The notes beneath the pieces were generated by a model. The model searched no databases and was not told the origin of the DNA. It was given only the letters and a program-made list of their open reading frames with translations. The position numbers and the translations under genes are program-made. A stretch of 64,000 nt of DNA from Hippopus hippopus (taxonomy: Eukaryota; Mollusca; Bivalvia; Cardiida; Cardiidae), in contig OX328109.1 in the NCBI GenBank assembly GCA_946811185.2, positions 33,216,129 through 33,280,128 of the forward strand, read 5' to 3'. Positions 1 through 9,891 of the stretch are shown here, piece after piece (position 1 is the stretch's first letter; each line of letters starts with the position of its first letter).

Positions 1-26
1 GAGAGCATGACTCGTATATTTTACAG

Positions 27-691
27 ATTATTTTGATGCAGATCTTCTGTCAGTACACCACACCAAATGTATACAATGGAACGGGAAACGAGGTAGGGAA
101 AACAAAACTATGGCTACTCCTTGGTTGTGTACGAGACCTGGAAACTCACCTGTGTCATCTAAGAAGAATAAATCAGCTGAATTTAGTGCTAAGTCACCCC
201 CGGGACTCATGGCAGCTATGGCAGCAGAAAAACGATTAAAACATCAAAGTGATAAGAAAGATTATTCAGGCGATATATATAATATAAATATTCGCGAGTC
301 CTTTGGAAAAGATTCGATTGATGACAGTTCACTGGAGGAAAATGCTGCATGGGTAGTGGAAGAACAGAAAAAAGCTTTAGAACAATTTTCAAAACTGAAG
401 AGGAACACTTGGTCAGCAGGGACTTCCAAATCTGATACTGAATCAAACTTAAGAACTTCGTCAAATGTTAAGCGCCAATCTAAACATTTCAACCAAACAG
501 AGGGCTATATTGTTGCTGACAACCAATCAAATTCCAGATACAGTGAATGTTTAGATGTCACAATGAGTGATAATGACAGCGACTCTACAGACAGTTTAAC
601 AGATGTTTCACCAATGGTAGAATGTCCGTTATGTGGTGACCTTTTACCCAGTAATGTTGTAGAACAACATGCGGCTAATTGTATGCTTTAA
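27..691 (+). CDS. Terminal coding exon, unidentified protein with C-terminal UBZ4-like zinc finger (5' end outside window)
   Basis: The exon opens after an acceptor (TTTTACAG at 19-26) in phase 1 and stays open to TAA at 689-691, giving 220 residues. A shorter start at Met 110 is possible, but the frame continues upstream to the splice site. The N-terminal part (YFDADLLSVHHTKCIQWNGK) looks folded. The middle is polar and low in complexity with Ser/Asp/Lys runs, probably disordered. The last residues contain CPLC, then 11 residues, His, three residues and Cys (C-x2-C-x11-H-x3-C). That spacing matches the UBZ4 (RAD18-type) ubiquitin-binding zinc finger, so I infer ubiquitin binding, perhaps in DNA-damage signalling. 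I do not recognise the protein. It runs towards the minus-strand ankyrin gene. Confidence 0.7.
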
Positions 692-737
692 TAAGATTTT
701 AATAATTTTTTTTCTTGGAAATAATTTTATGACATGT

Positions 738-743
738 ATTAAA
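738..743 (+). terminator. Possible poly(A) signal ATTAAA
   Basis: ATTAAA lies about 47 bp after the stop codon of the UBZ4-like exon. It is the commonest variant of the poly(A) hexamer; no other strong hexamer is seen before the SINE at 800. Confidence 0.4.
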
Positions 744-799
744 GCTTAGCCATTTAGCATACAATCCCAAGTTTTGACTGCCATGAAAGCTGAGCCCTG

Positions 800-1068
800 T
801 TGCTGTGTTGGAACATACTGGCTTGAAACCAGTTGGTTGCTGGTTCAAATCCCAAGATCAGCCAATTTTTTTCTGGATTGTTGATAGTCATTGCTATAGG
901 ATTCATCCCTCTCTCACTGTTGGTCATTGTTACAATGAGGATTATGTTGGAAAGAAGCTAGAAGAATATTGTGTAGAAGAAACTTCAGGAAGCATGGATA
1001 GGTGCACTGGCTCCTGTGATGTAACTGAAATCGTGTTGAAAATAGGGTCAAACACTAATTGAACAAAC
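800..1068 (+). repeat. tRNA-derived SINE (diverged)
   Basis: A B-box-like GGTTCAAATCCC is followed by a body shared with the copies at 32010 and 45533 (TTGATAGTCATTGCTATAGG, GGATTCATCCCTCTCTCAC, AGGTGCACTGGC). It contains an 85-residue open frame that is not a gene. Confidence 0.75.
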
Positions 1069-1666
1069 ATATTTAACCGTGCTGGGCAATAAGGCTTTTG
1101 AAAATATTGTTGGAAAAAGAGAAAATGCCAGCATTTTCCATTCCCGTAATGTTATGAAAAGCCTTTTCCTGGCGGTCTTTTAAACATTAGGCTGTAAATG
1201 ATTTAGGTTTAAACTTCTCATTCTTTTTTGGATACAAGTATGAATTGAGCATTTCTTTTAAAAAAAACAAAAAATGAGTGCTCTTAGTTTTAATTACATG
1301 TACTTATATGAGCTATCAGAACTGATCCTTTACTGTATTTAGAAGATTTGTTTGATTCGGCCATTACTGATTTATTGAACATTGAAAGAACTGAAATTTG
1401 CTGTATTATTATATATCAGCTCATTTGGTTTGGTTTTACCCTGATATGCTTTCTTGATGACATTTAAGATGGATATTTTCTTTCTGGATATGTATTCTTT
1501 TAGATTTTAGATATGTTTTTAGTCTATTTTGAAATTGGTAATAGATTTATTTTATTTCAGTTGTAAAATGATTATAAGTTATCCATAGATTTAAACATTG
1601 AAATCCTACATCTATCCGAATACAGGGTCTTTTGTACTCCAGAGAAAATTACGACTCAAAAGTTAC

Positions 1667-1872
1667 TTAACCCTTTGCCACACAATCCCGATTTTTAACG
1701 ACCCTGAGAAAAAAAGCCTTTTGAAAACATTGTGGGAAAAGGAGAAAATGCTGGTAACCACAATGTTTTCTACCCTTTCAGAATCAAATATCATTATCTG
1801 AGTGACATTTGTCGACTGCAAAAGCTTTCAATTTGGACAAGTCTAAATTTTTGTCGTTTGGTAAAGGGTTAA
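1667..1872 (+). mobile_element. TTAA-MITE, forward copy
   Basis: TTAACCCTTTGCCAC at the left, GGTAAAGGGTTAA at the right. The right arm of the central palindrome is deleted. This family (consensus ~230 bp, TIR CCCTTTACCA, TTAA target) is described under 29531. Confidence 0.85.
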
Positions 1873-1891
1873 AGCACGTGCAGAAGACAAA

Positions 1892-2073
1892 TTAACCTTT
1901 TAGCACACAAGCCCGAGTTTTAACAATCCTGTGGTAAAATGCATTTGAAAGCATTGTGGGAAAGAGAGCATTTTCTCCTTTTCCCCACAATGTTTTCTAC
2001 CCTTTTTAATACCTTTCAGCAAATGCTTTGAATTTGGACCTGTCTAAAATTTTGTCCTTTGGTGCGGAGTTAA
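1892..2073 (+). mobile_element. TTAA-MITE, forward copy
   Basis: Lies 20 bp from the previous copy. TTAA at both ends; the core centre with GGTNACC is deleted. Confidence 0.8.
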
Positions 2074-2326
2074 AAGCATTCAGAGATCATTGAACAGGTG
2101 GTGAAAATCAAGCAACATCCATAAACAACTTCAAGACATTGATGCAAAGTTTTAATATCATGGATTCATGAAAACATTCTAAATAATAAAATATAAAAAA
2201 GAGACATCTCAATAACAACATTATTAAAAATAAACGGACGGATCAACATGTACATTCATCACTACAGAAAAAAAGTAATATAACAACCTTTCATAGCTAC
2301 GAGCAACTTCAGGTACTTACTGTAAA

Positions 2327-2550
2327 TTAACTTTTTTACCAAACTAGCAAAAATTTAAACCAGTCCAAACTGAAAGCATTTGGAAATGTTAAATGTGGCT
2401 CAAATGATAGACTCTCTCTTTGAAAGTTTGGAAAACATTGGGGGAAAAGGGATAATGCTGGTTACCAGCATCTTCTCGGTTTCCTGTTATGTTTTCAAAA
2501 GCTTCTTCCTCAGGGTCTTAAAAATTGAGGATTGTTTGGTAAAGAGTTAA
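2327..2550 (-). mobile_element. TTAA-MITE, reverse copy
   Basis: TTAA ends, reverse flank (ACAAAATTTT-type left side), centre GCTGGTTACCAGC kept. Confidence 0.85.
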
Positions 2551-2817
2551 CAGTGTAAATTCAGATTGGCTTGTATGGAATGTACAGTCTGGTTTCACGT
2601 TTACAAACAAATCTTTTATATGAAGAGAAGATTAAACCCAAAAGACATTTTCATCCTAGAAATGAGACCCAAATAAGAGGAGCAATTTCAAGCTTGCTAC
2701 TAGACAGAATGATTTCATTTTGTGGACAATTAAAGATCAAAGATCAGACTGCATATTTTGTGCAATCTGATCTTAATCTAAACTTGCTACAAAGGCAAGA
2801 AAAAAGTCAAGGGCACT

Positions 2818-3031
2818 TTAACCCTTTACTGCACAATGGTGACCGAGAAAGAAGGCTTTAGAAAACATTGTGGGAAAAGGAGAAAATGCTGGTAACCAGC
2901 AATTTCTTTTTCCACAATGTTTTCTACCCTATGAAAGACAAATTTTACGTTTTGAGTAACATTTCATTTGTCATCAGCAAATGCTTTCAATTTGGACAAG
3001 ACTAAAATTTTGTTGTCTGTTAAAGAGTTAA
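2818..3031 (+). mobile_element. TTAA-MITE, forward copy
   Basis: TTAACCCTTTACTGC to GTTAAAGAGTTAA; centre GCTGGTAACCAGC. Confidence 0.87.
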
Positions 3032-3442
3032 AGGCTAATGATGTTCTCAATCATAAATCTGTTTCCAAAAGGCTTCTTTCCTAGGGTCGTTAAAAGTCGA
3101 GATTGTGTAATAAAGGGAAAACATTTAAACTGACTTTAAGAATAGGTTGTAGATACAGCCCTTATCTTGGATCTACTATCACTGTTGACAGGCTATACAA
3201 GCTGAAAACCATTGACATTGCAATCTTCAAAATCTTCAAGTCTGTATCAAACATAGAAAACATTTACATACTATTTCATAGAATAAACAGAATGAACTAT
3301 TACAGGTACAATTTAACATTTGATAGTTCTATAGAACCAGTTCAAATCATTCAGAAGTTTTGATGAAAACAGAAAAGGAAACTAAATATCTAATTCTATC
3401 AGTAATATCTGATCACAAAACAAAAAAATGCCCTCATAAGGC

Positions 3443-3667
3443 TTAACCCTTTACCAAACTATCCTGTGTTTAAATGACACTGGGAAAGACGCTTTTTGAA
3501 AATATTGTGGGAAAAGGAGAAAATGCTGGTAACCAGCATTTTTTCCTTCTGCCCAGAATATTTTCCGCCCTGTCAAAGATAGAAATCTTCCTTTGGGGCC
3601 ACATTCATTGTCTGCAAATGCTTTGAATTTCAACAAATCTAGAAGTTTGTTATTTGGTAAATGTTAA
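3443..3667 (+). mobile_element. TTAA-MITE, forward copy
   Basis: Both TTAA ends and centre GCTGGTAACCAGC are present. A partial copy lies just upstream at 3060-3120. Confidence 0.87.
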
Positions 3668-4030
3668 AGGCTTTATAGGTCCATTTTCTACATGAAAATG
3701 TGTAAGGGGTTAACAGAAAAATCAGCTACCATTGGACACAAAAGAAATGAAATAAAAGTTTTGGACAAGTGACAATTTAACAAGTGAATGTTGACTCATA
3801 TGAGCGAGACAATTTGAGAGAAATTGCGCTCTGACTTCATAAATATCTAAGATATTTTCCTGAAGCATTGGTAGAGAGATGCCTTTAAAAAGTGGAGAAG
3901 CAATTCTGATTGCTTGTACATGTATGAGCTATATAAAGTCATCATTTTCAGTCAGCACTCTATTACAATTTCAAGGCTGCTATAGCCAGAATATTTGCCT
4001 AAAAAGGGGACAGTGTAGATCCAAGATCAT

Positions 4031-4224
4031 GGTCCATAATCACCAACCATTCTTAAAATTCTCAGTCTTGCCCTCCAGAATTTTATAAATTTGCGAGTAA
4101 AACAACTTACAATTAGCTAAACCACTTGGTTCAGCCAATCAAAAGTTGTGTTATTTTCAAATTTAGAAAATCTCAGGTGTAAAGACTAAGAATGCTCTTA
4201 AGAATGGTTAGTAAATACAGACCC
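4031..4224. mobile_element. Palindromic MITE, same family as 48428 (older)
   Basis: GGTCCATAATCACCAACCAT at the left, AAGAATGGTTAGTAAATACA at the right, GCCAATCAAAAGTTGTGTTA in the stem. Confidence 0.65.
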
Positions 4225-5065
4225 AGGCTGCTTCTGTGCTGTGTATCTACACTGTATCCATAATCACAAATCAACGCAACAAGGTTCATGCTAAAAGACT
4301 AATCATCTCATACTTTCCCTGACATTAGCGACTGTACTAGCTTTCACAGAGTGTGAAGATCAAGAAAACATGCTGTCTGATCTTGAATCTACATCGTCCG
4401 TCACCTGATGCTAGACTATGGCCAAATTTCACATAAAAAACAACATGGCATGAGGAAAAACTAGTTGCTACGGGCCACTTCTCCGTTGGCCATATTATTT
4501 TCAAAAGCTATCCTCTACAAGACAATAAAAAGATCGGTTATCTTCACATGTTAATCCATTCTCATATATTATTCAAGCAAAGTTCCTAGTCCTGCTGTTA
4601 AGATTTAGATCTATAGGAATGTTTTTCTTTAAACAACAAAACAGGCTGAAGAAAATATATATATACATATACATTATTTTTCTTCAAAAAGATTACTGGA
4701 TGAAATGCACATGCACATACAGAATTATCACAGCTATTTATCAATATGTCTGCACTATTGTGCATTAAACTGTATGAGAAACAGAAACCTTTTCCCTGAA
4801 GTCTAACAGATTGACACCAGTAATGTCTCCTATAAGACATTGCCTACTTAAACAAAATGGTAGCGGATGACTTTTGAAACACCCTTTAAAAGTAAGGGAA
4901 GGCAACACAATTTAACCCATTGCAGCGTTTTCCTTGACTCGCATTTCTTATTTTTTGATCCTAAACTTCCATGTTTGCCTGCTTTATGATTTTACTCGAA
5001 GGGGGCAAAATTAATGCCCAACCCCCCGTAGAGAAACTAGAGGGAAAAAAATATGATTTACGAAA

Positions 5066-5263
5066 GTCCTATCTTTTTACAACACTGAGGAAGATGACTT
5101 TTTTTTAAAGATTGTTGGAAAAAGAGGAAATGCTGGAAAGTATTTTATATACTCTCCCAGACAAATGCCATCATTGGAACCAAATTTACTGGGTTATTTG
5201 TCATTTTGTACATGCTGTCAAATCTGTAGAAGTCCAACCATTTGGCATCAGGTAGAGAGTTAG
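5066..5263 (+). mobile_element. TTAA-MITE, old degenerate forward copy
   Basis: Only the stem (GATTGTTGGAAAAAGAGGAAA) and the right end (GGTAGAGAGTTAG) are recognisable. Confidence 0.55.
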
Positions 5264-5905
5264 ATTTAACTTGTAAATACTTTGGTAACAGAAGACATTG
5301 CAGTTTCTCATACAATGTTTTCAAAAGAGGTCTGCTGCAAGATGCAACAAGCAATTTCGTTGAAACGATATCCCCCGCCGAAAAATTTACTTTACCGCGT
5401 AACTTAAAATCGCTCCCAGTCGGCCATTTTTCATCGAATCAGGGGAAAAAAAAAAAAGTCGGCGGAATGGGTTATTGTATACACATATAAAGTTTCACGA
5501 AATTCCGTCCAATGGTATTGGAGATATTCTCCAGGATGGACCCACGGAAGGACGAACAACGCTAAAACTATATCCCTCCGCCTTCGGCGGGGGATAAAAA
5601 GCTGATACAAAAGGTAATGTATTAAAGAACTGACAATTAGAATTGTGCTGTGAAAAGTAAACATATTTTCAAAATAAAACCTAAAACTGAAATTTCATGG
5701 CATGTTGCCAAAAAACTGGACACTATGGATCCAAGATTAGAGTTTGTATCCAGAAATCTAATCTTGATCTTCACGACCCTCATTAAGCAGTGATCCTTTT
5801 GATGATGTAAAGGTGCTTGTAACAAGAACTAGCTCCTCTTCCAACAGTGTTTTCTTTTTCTCCAAATTGGACTCCTTTGGTGTACTTATACCAGCTACTG
5901 GTTAA

Positions 5906-6128
5906 TTAAACCCTTTATCACACAATCGCGACTTTTAACAACCCTGATGATAAAGCCTTTTGAAACATTGTGGGAAAAGGAGAAAATACTGGTAACCAGC
6001 ATTTTCTCCTTTTCCCACAATGTTTCCTTCCCTATCAAAGACAATAATTTTAGCAGCACTGAATTTGTCATCTGCAAATGGTTTCAATTTGGTCCAGTCC
6101 AAACTTATGTTGTTTGGTAAATAGTTAA
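5906..6128 (+). mobile_element. TTAA-MITE, forward copy
   Basis: Left end TTAAACCCTTTATCACAC, right end GGTAAATAGTTAA, long palindrome intact. Confidence 0.87.
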
Positions 6129-6236
6129 ATATTGCTTGTATCTTAATGAATTTATATCTCTTTACCCAACAAAATCTTAGACTTGTCCATATTGAGAGAT
6201 ATGAAAAGCTTTCCTGGTTTCTACCAGGGAATTTGA

Positions 6237-6455
6237 TTAACCCTTTACCACACAATCTGGAATTTAACAATCATGATGTAAAACTCTTTCCAAAACATTG
6301 TGAGAAAATGCCAGTAACCATCATTTTCTCATTTTCACTCAATATTTTCTTTCCTTTCACAGAAAAATTTAATCATTTGGCCCAAATGTATTTGTCATGT
6401 GAAAATGCTTTTAGTTTGGACAAGGTCTAAAATCTTGTTGGCTGGAAGAGGTTAG
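6237..6455 (+). mobile_element. TTAA-MITE, forward copy
   Basis: TTAACCCTTTACCACACAA at the left; right end mutated to GGTTAG. Palindrome partly eroded. Confidence 0.82.
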
Positions 6456-6770
6456 CATTAAACAAATTAAAGAAGAACATATATGAGCGTTACACAGTAT
6501 CACAGACATTGAGTATAGAAATTACAATTGACTACAAAGAATATAAAATGGATATCAACAAATATGGACGGCTAAGATAAATACATCACAGTCGGGGGAA
6601 AAAATGATAAATTTAACAAAAAATATGATACATGTATATAAAAGCCTGAAGTTACTGCTTATTACCAAACAACAAAATTTTAGACTGGTACCACTTCAAA
6701 GCATTTGCAGGCCACAAAGGGAATGTGCACTGAAATACTCCTTTTCTACTTGAAGCGCTAGAAACGCTGG

Positions 6771-6999
6771 CTAACTCTTTACCAAACAACAAAATTTTGG
6801 ACATGTCCAAATTAAAAGCATTTGTACATGACAAATCAAGTGTGGCTCAAATGATGATATTTGTCTCTGAAAGGATAGAAAATATTTTGGGAAGACGAGA
6901 AAATGCTGGTTACCAGCATTTTCTCCTTTTCCCAAAATGTTTTCAAAAGCTTTCTACCTCAGGGTTGTTGAAACTTGGGATTGTGTGGTAAAGGGATAA
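6771..6999 (-). mobile_element. TTAA-MITE, reverse copy
   Basis: CTAACTCTTTACCAAACAAC to GGTAAAGGGATAA, so both target sites carry one change. Centre GCTGGTTACCAGC. A reverse-end fragment lies at 6655-6715 and fragments continue to 7190. Confidence 0.85.
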
Positions 7000-7216
7000 A
7001 GGAGAAAAGGCTGAAAACCAGTGTTTTTTTCCTTTTTCCACAATTTTATGTAGGTTTATTCCCCAAGGTCATTAAAACACACAGCTGTTTAGTAAAGGGT
7101 CAAATCTTTACCATATGACAAAATTTTGTACTTTACCTAATTGAAAGTATTTGCAGACGACGAATGTGGCTCTATTGATGAATGCTGTCACCCAGGGTTA
7201 AAATGATTCGTTACAT

Positions 7217-7472
7217 GAACCATACTCTGGCAAAAGGGGGTTTCACGCATCTCCTTGACACATTATACCAAACAACTCATCACACAATTATAGATCCGTA
7301 AAATTGATTTCATCTGACAACTGGCTGAATCCTTTTGTTGGAAAGTCTGTTGACATGCAGAAAATTGACCAAAAGCAAAAATTTTCAAACCAAGATCAGC
7401 CTGTGCAGGCCGACCTGGGTCGATACTTTTTGGAGATGTATTAAACCCCCCTTTAACAAGGCATGACTCAAA
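7217..7472. mobile_element. Palindromic MITE, same family as 36145
   Basis: CATACTCTGGCAAAAGGGGG, then GATCAGCCTGTGCAGGCCGA and GGTCGATACTTTTTGGAGAT. Confidence 0.5.
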
Positions 7473-7520
7473 TATATTGGTAATGAAAGCCTCATTACCT
7501 AATATGCTGTCATCTTCATC

Positions 7521-7913
7521 CTTTACCAGAAAATATCATGTTTAAACGACCTTGAGGAAATAAAAAGGCTTTTAAAAAATTTGTGGGAAAGAGGAGAAAA
7601 TGTTTCTCCTTTTCTCATGATTTTTTTCTCACAAACAAATTTCATCCATTTGAATATTTGAATTCTGCACATGTGGTTTCAATTTTGTTGTAGGTAAAGA
7701 ATAAACCTTTTCTAAAATGACAAAATTTTAGGCTTATTCCAATTGAAAAGCATCTGCAGACAATGAATTAAATATGTTCTAAATGAAAGGTTTTGCCTTT
7801 CAAAGCACATATAACATTGTGGGAAGTGGAGAAAATGCTTGTTACCAGCATTTTCTCCTATTCCCATAATGTTTCCAAAAACTTTTTTTCTCAGGGTTGT
7901 TTTGGTAAAAGGC
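7521..7913. mobile_element. Two degenerate TTAA-MITEs, forward then reverse
   Basis: A forward copy (~7521-7704) meets a reverse copy (~7702-7913, centre TGTTACCAGC). Neither has clean ends. Confidence 0.65.
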
Positions 7914-8204
7914 TGAAAACACAAATTTCTATATCCTTTGCATATTCTGCTGTGAAATGTTCTATTCCCGGCTATTTTCTCTATACTAAAATCATTCTAT
8001 CAAAAAAAATTACTATTTATGATGATTCCTGAGTTGAAGCAAGGCGTGACAAAAAAACAAGTACGAGAAATATGATCTTCTATTGCTATTTACAATAATA
8101 GAATGAAAAAAATAAACTTCAAGGCTTTTTTCAAAGAGACAGATAATAATTATATGCTAGTTCATATTAACCCCTCATAATAATGAACCCGAGAAAAAAT
8201 TTTG

Positions 8205-8270
8205 CTGACGGAGCTGACCGAGATCACACTGCACAGAATGTGCAGTGTGATCTTGGATCTACAATGTCCT
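8205..8270. repeat. Short GATC-type palindromic repeat (best copy)
   Basis: GATCACACTGCACAGAATGT pairs with GTGCAGTGTGATC. Other copies: 2734-2785, 4349-4397, 5697-5780, 20188-20236, 21556-21614, 34018-34075, 37758-37812, 39905-39965, 40975-41032 and 43593-43652. All centre on AGATCAGACTGCA..TGCAGTCTGATCT variants and are flanked by GACAGTGTAGATC-like sequence. Confidence 0.7.
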
Positions 8271-8469
8271 TTTCTTTGGCAGATATTTCAGAAACGGCTT
8301 TGAATTAGCAATACATGTAGGTGTATCTGTAGTAATGAATGAGGATGTCTGTTTTATTTATTAGCACTTCAAGGGTTAGAGCCTTACCTCACAACAAAAT
8401 TTTAGCTCAGTCTAAATTGAGATCATTTGCAGACAATTTATATAAGGTTCAAATGATTGGGTTTGTGTT

Positions 8470-8697
8470 TTAACCCATTACCACACAACGATGACTTTTA
8501 ACACCCCTGAAAGAGAAGGCTTTTGAAAACATTGTGGGAAAAGGAGAAAATGCTGGTTACTAGCATTTTCTCCTTTTCCTACAATGTTTTCTACCATATC
8601 AAAGAAAATCATTTCATATGAGCCACATTAAAACTGTCATCAGCAAATGCTTTCAATTCAGTCAGGTCTAAAATCTTGTCGTGTGGTAAAGGGTTAA
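8470..8697 (+). mobile_element. TTAA-MITE, forward copy with flipped centre
   Basis: Forward flanks (TTAACCCATTACCACACAAC; GTGTGGTAAAGGGTTAA), but the centre reads GGTTACT, the reverse form. A reverse-end fragment precedes it at 8381-8469. Confidence 0.87.
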
Positions 8698-8868
8698 GCC
8701 CTACCACACAACAATATTTTGGACTTCCCAAAGTCAAGGCATCATCAGACGACAAATCTGACTCAGTTGATTGAATGAAAACATGAGCTTAGAAAACACT
8801 GTGGAAATGTTTTCAAATGTCCAATTTCCCAGGGTCGTTAAACTCAGGATTGTGTGGTAAAGGATTAA
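8694..8868 (-). mobile_element. TTAA-MITE, reverse copy sharing a TTAA
   Basis: Its left TTAA (8694-8697) is the right TTAA of the previous copy. The palindromic core is deleted. Confidence 0.78.
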
Positions 8869-9417
8869 AAAAAACGAGGGAAACATTGTAAGAAAGGAAG
8901 CACTTGCTCTTTTTCCTAGTGTTTTCAAGAGCTTTCTTCTTTTGGATCTTTAAAACTCAAGACTGTTTAGTACAGGCTTCAGAAAATTATTGAAAAAAAA
9001 ATAATAAGATGATGATCATTAAGATAATGGTGTTGAGAGGGAGCAAAGAAAACAATGTGGTAAAAAGAGAAATTTCAAATTTCTGTACTATGACTCCATC
9101 TCAAAATGCTCATTTGTCACAATATTTGCCACAAAAAGTCGAAATTCAATCTAGATAAAGGAAATCAGTCTAACACATTCCTTTTTGCAGGTAACTTTTT
9201 ACTTCTTCCACCAGCCCAGTTTTAAAACATTTTGGCTATAAAAAATTTTACTCATAACAAGCAACTTCTCTTGCCATACTGTTTTTGAAGTACAATTTAA
9301 CCAAAATTTGATTCCTACTGATCCTTCATAGTTTACAAAGATGGTTTGTAGGTCTCATGCTGTAATTTTCTTTTCAGGCAATACTAAATCAACAAAACTG
9401 AATTCAGATCAGAAAAT

Positions 9418-9571
9418 GTCTTTACCAAACAACAAAATTATAAGGTACATATTGAAAGAATATGCAGACTAAAAAAAGTCTGAATTTGTCTGAGAAGGCA
9501 TAGAAATCCTTTTCCCACAATGTTTTCCAAAGGTCTTCCTGGCTTGTTCAAATATGGGGTTGTTGGGTAAA
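9418..9571 (-). mobile_element. TTAA-MITE, reverse copy, shortened
   Basis: TTTACCAAACAACAAAATTA to GTTGGGTAAAGGGGT; the left stem is missing. It lies below the ankyrin stop codon, in or past the 3' UTR. Confidence 0.7.
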
Positions 9572-9741
9572 GGGGTATCAATGTATCTTTACTAACAGAT
9601 TATGAAATCGGAATCAATATTAAAATATTTAGCGCTAAAATGAGATGACAGTTAAATAAATAAAAATGATGTATTGATGAGTGATGAACAAAGCATAATA
9701 TAACATGGAATGTGACAAAGCTAGTGAATGCTGCAAACATG

Positions 9742-9891
9742 CTATGTATCGTTTCTGCCTGTGGGCGGTCGGGACGGTCTACGTGGGGGTGAGGGGTTCT
9801 TGTATCGCATGGTTGTGGTACTGGCACTAGGGCGACCTCGGGGTAATGGAGGCTTTGCACTACTTTGTCTTACGGCTTGACTTCTACTGTC
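9742..9891 (-). CDS. Ankyrin gene last coding exon with stop
   Basis: Acceptor CCATTTACAG before 9891, in frame to TAG at 9742-9744. It encodes 49 residues, very Arg/Pro/Ser-rich (NPSPPRRPSRPPTGRNDT at the C-terminus). Phase 0 matches exon 14. The 3' untranslated region runs below 9742; I could not pick a clear poly(A) signal. Confidence 0.85.
   Translation of the reverse strand, partial: DSRSQAVRQSSAKPPLPRGRPSASTTTMRYKNPSPPRRPSRPPTGRNDT

Noticed and set aside
805..1062. 85-residue plus-strand open frame
   Set aside because: Lies wholly in a tRNA-derived SINE whose relatives at 32010 and 45533 do not keep the frame.
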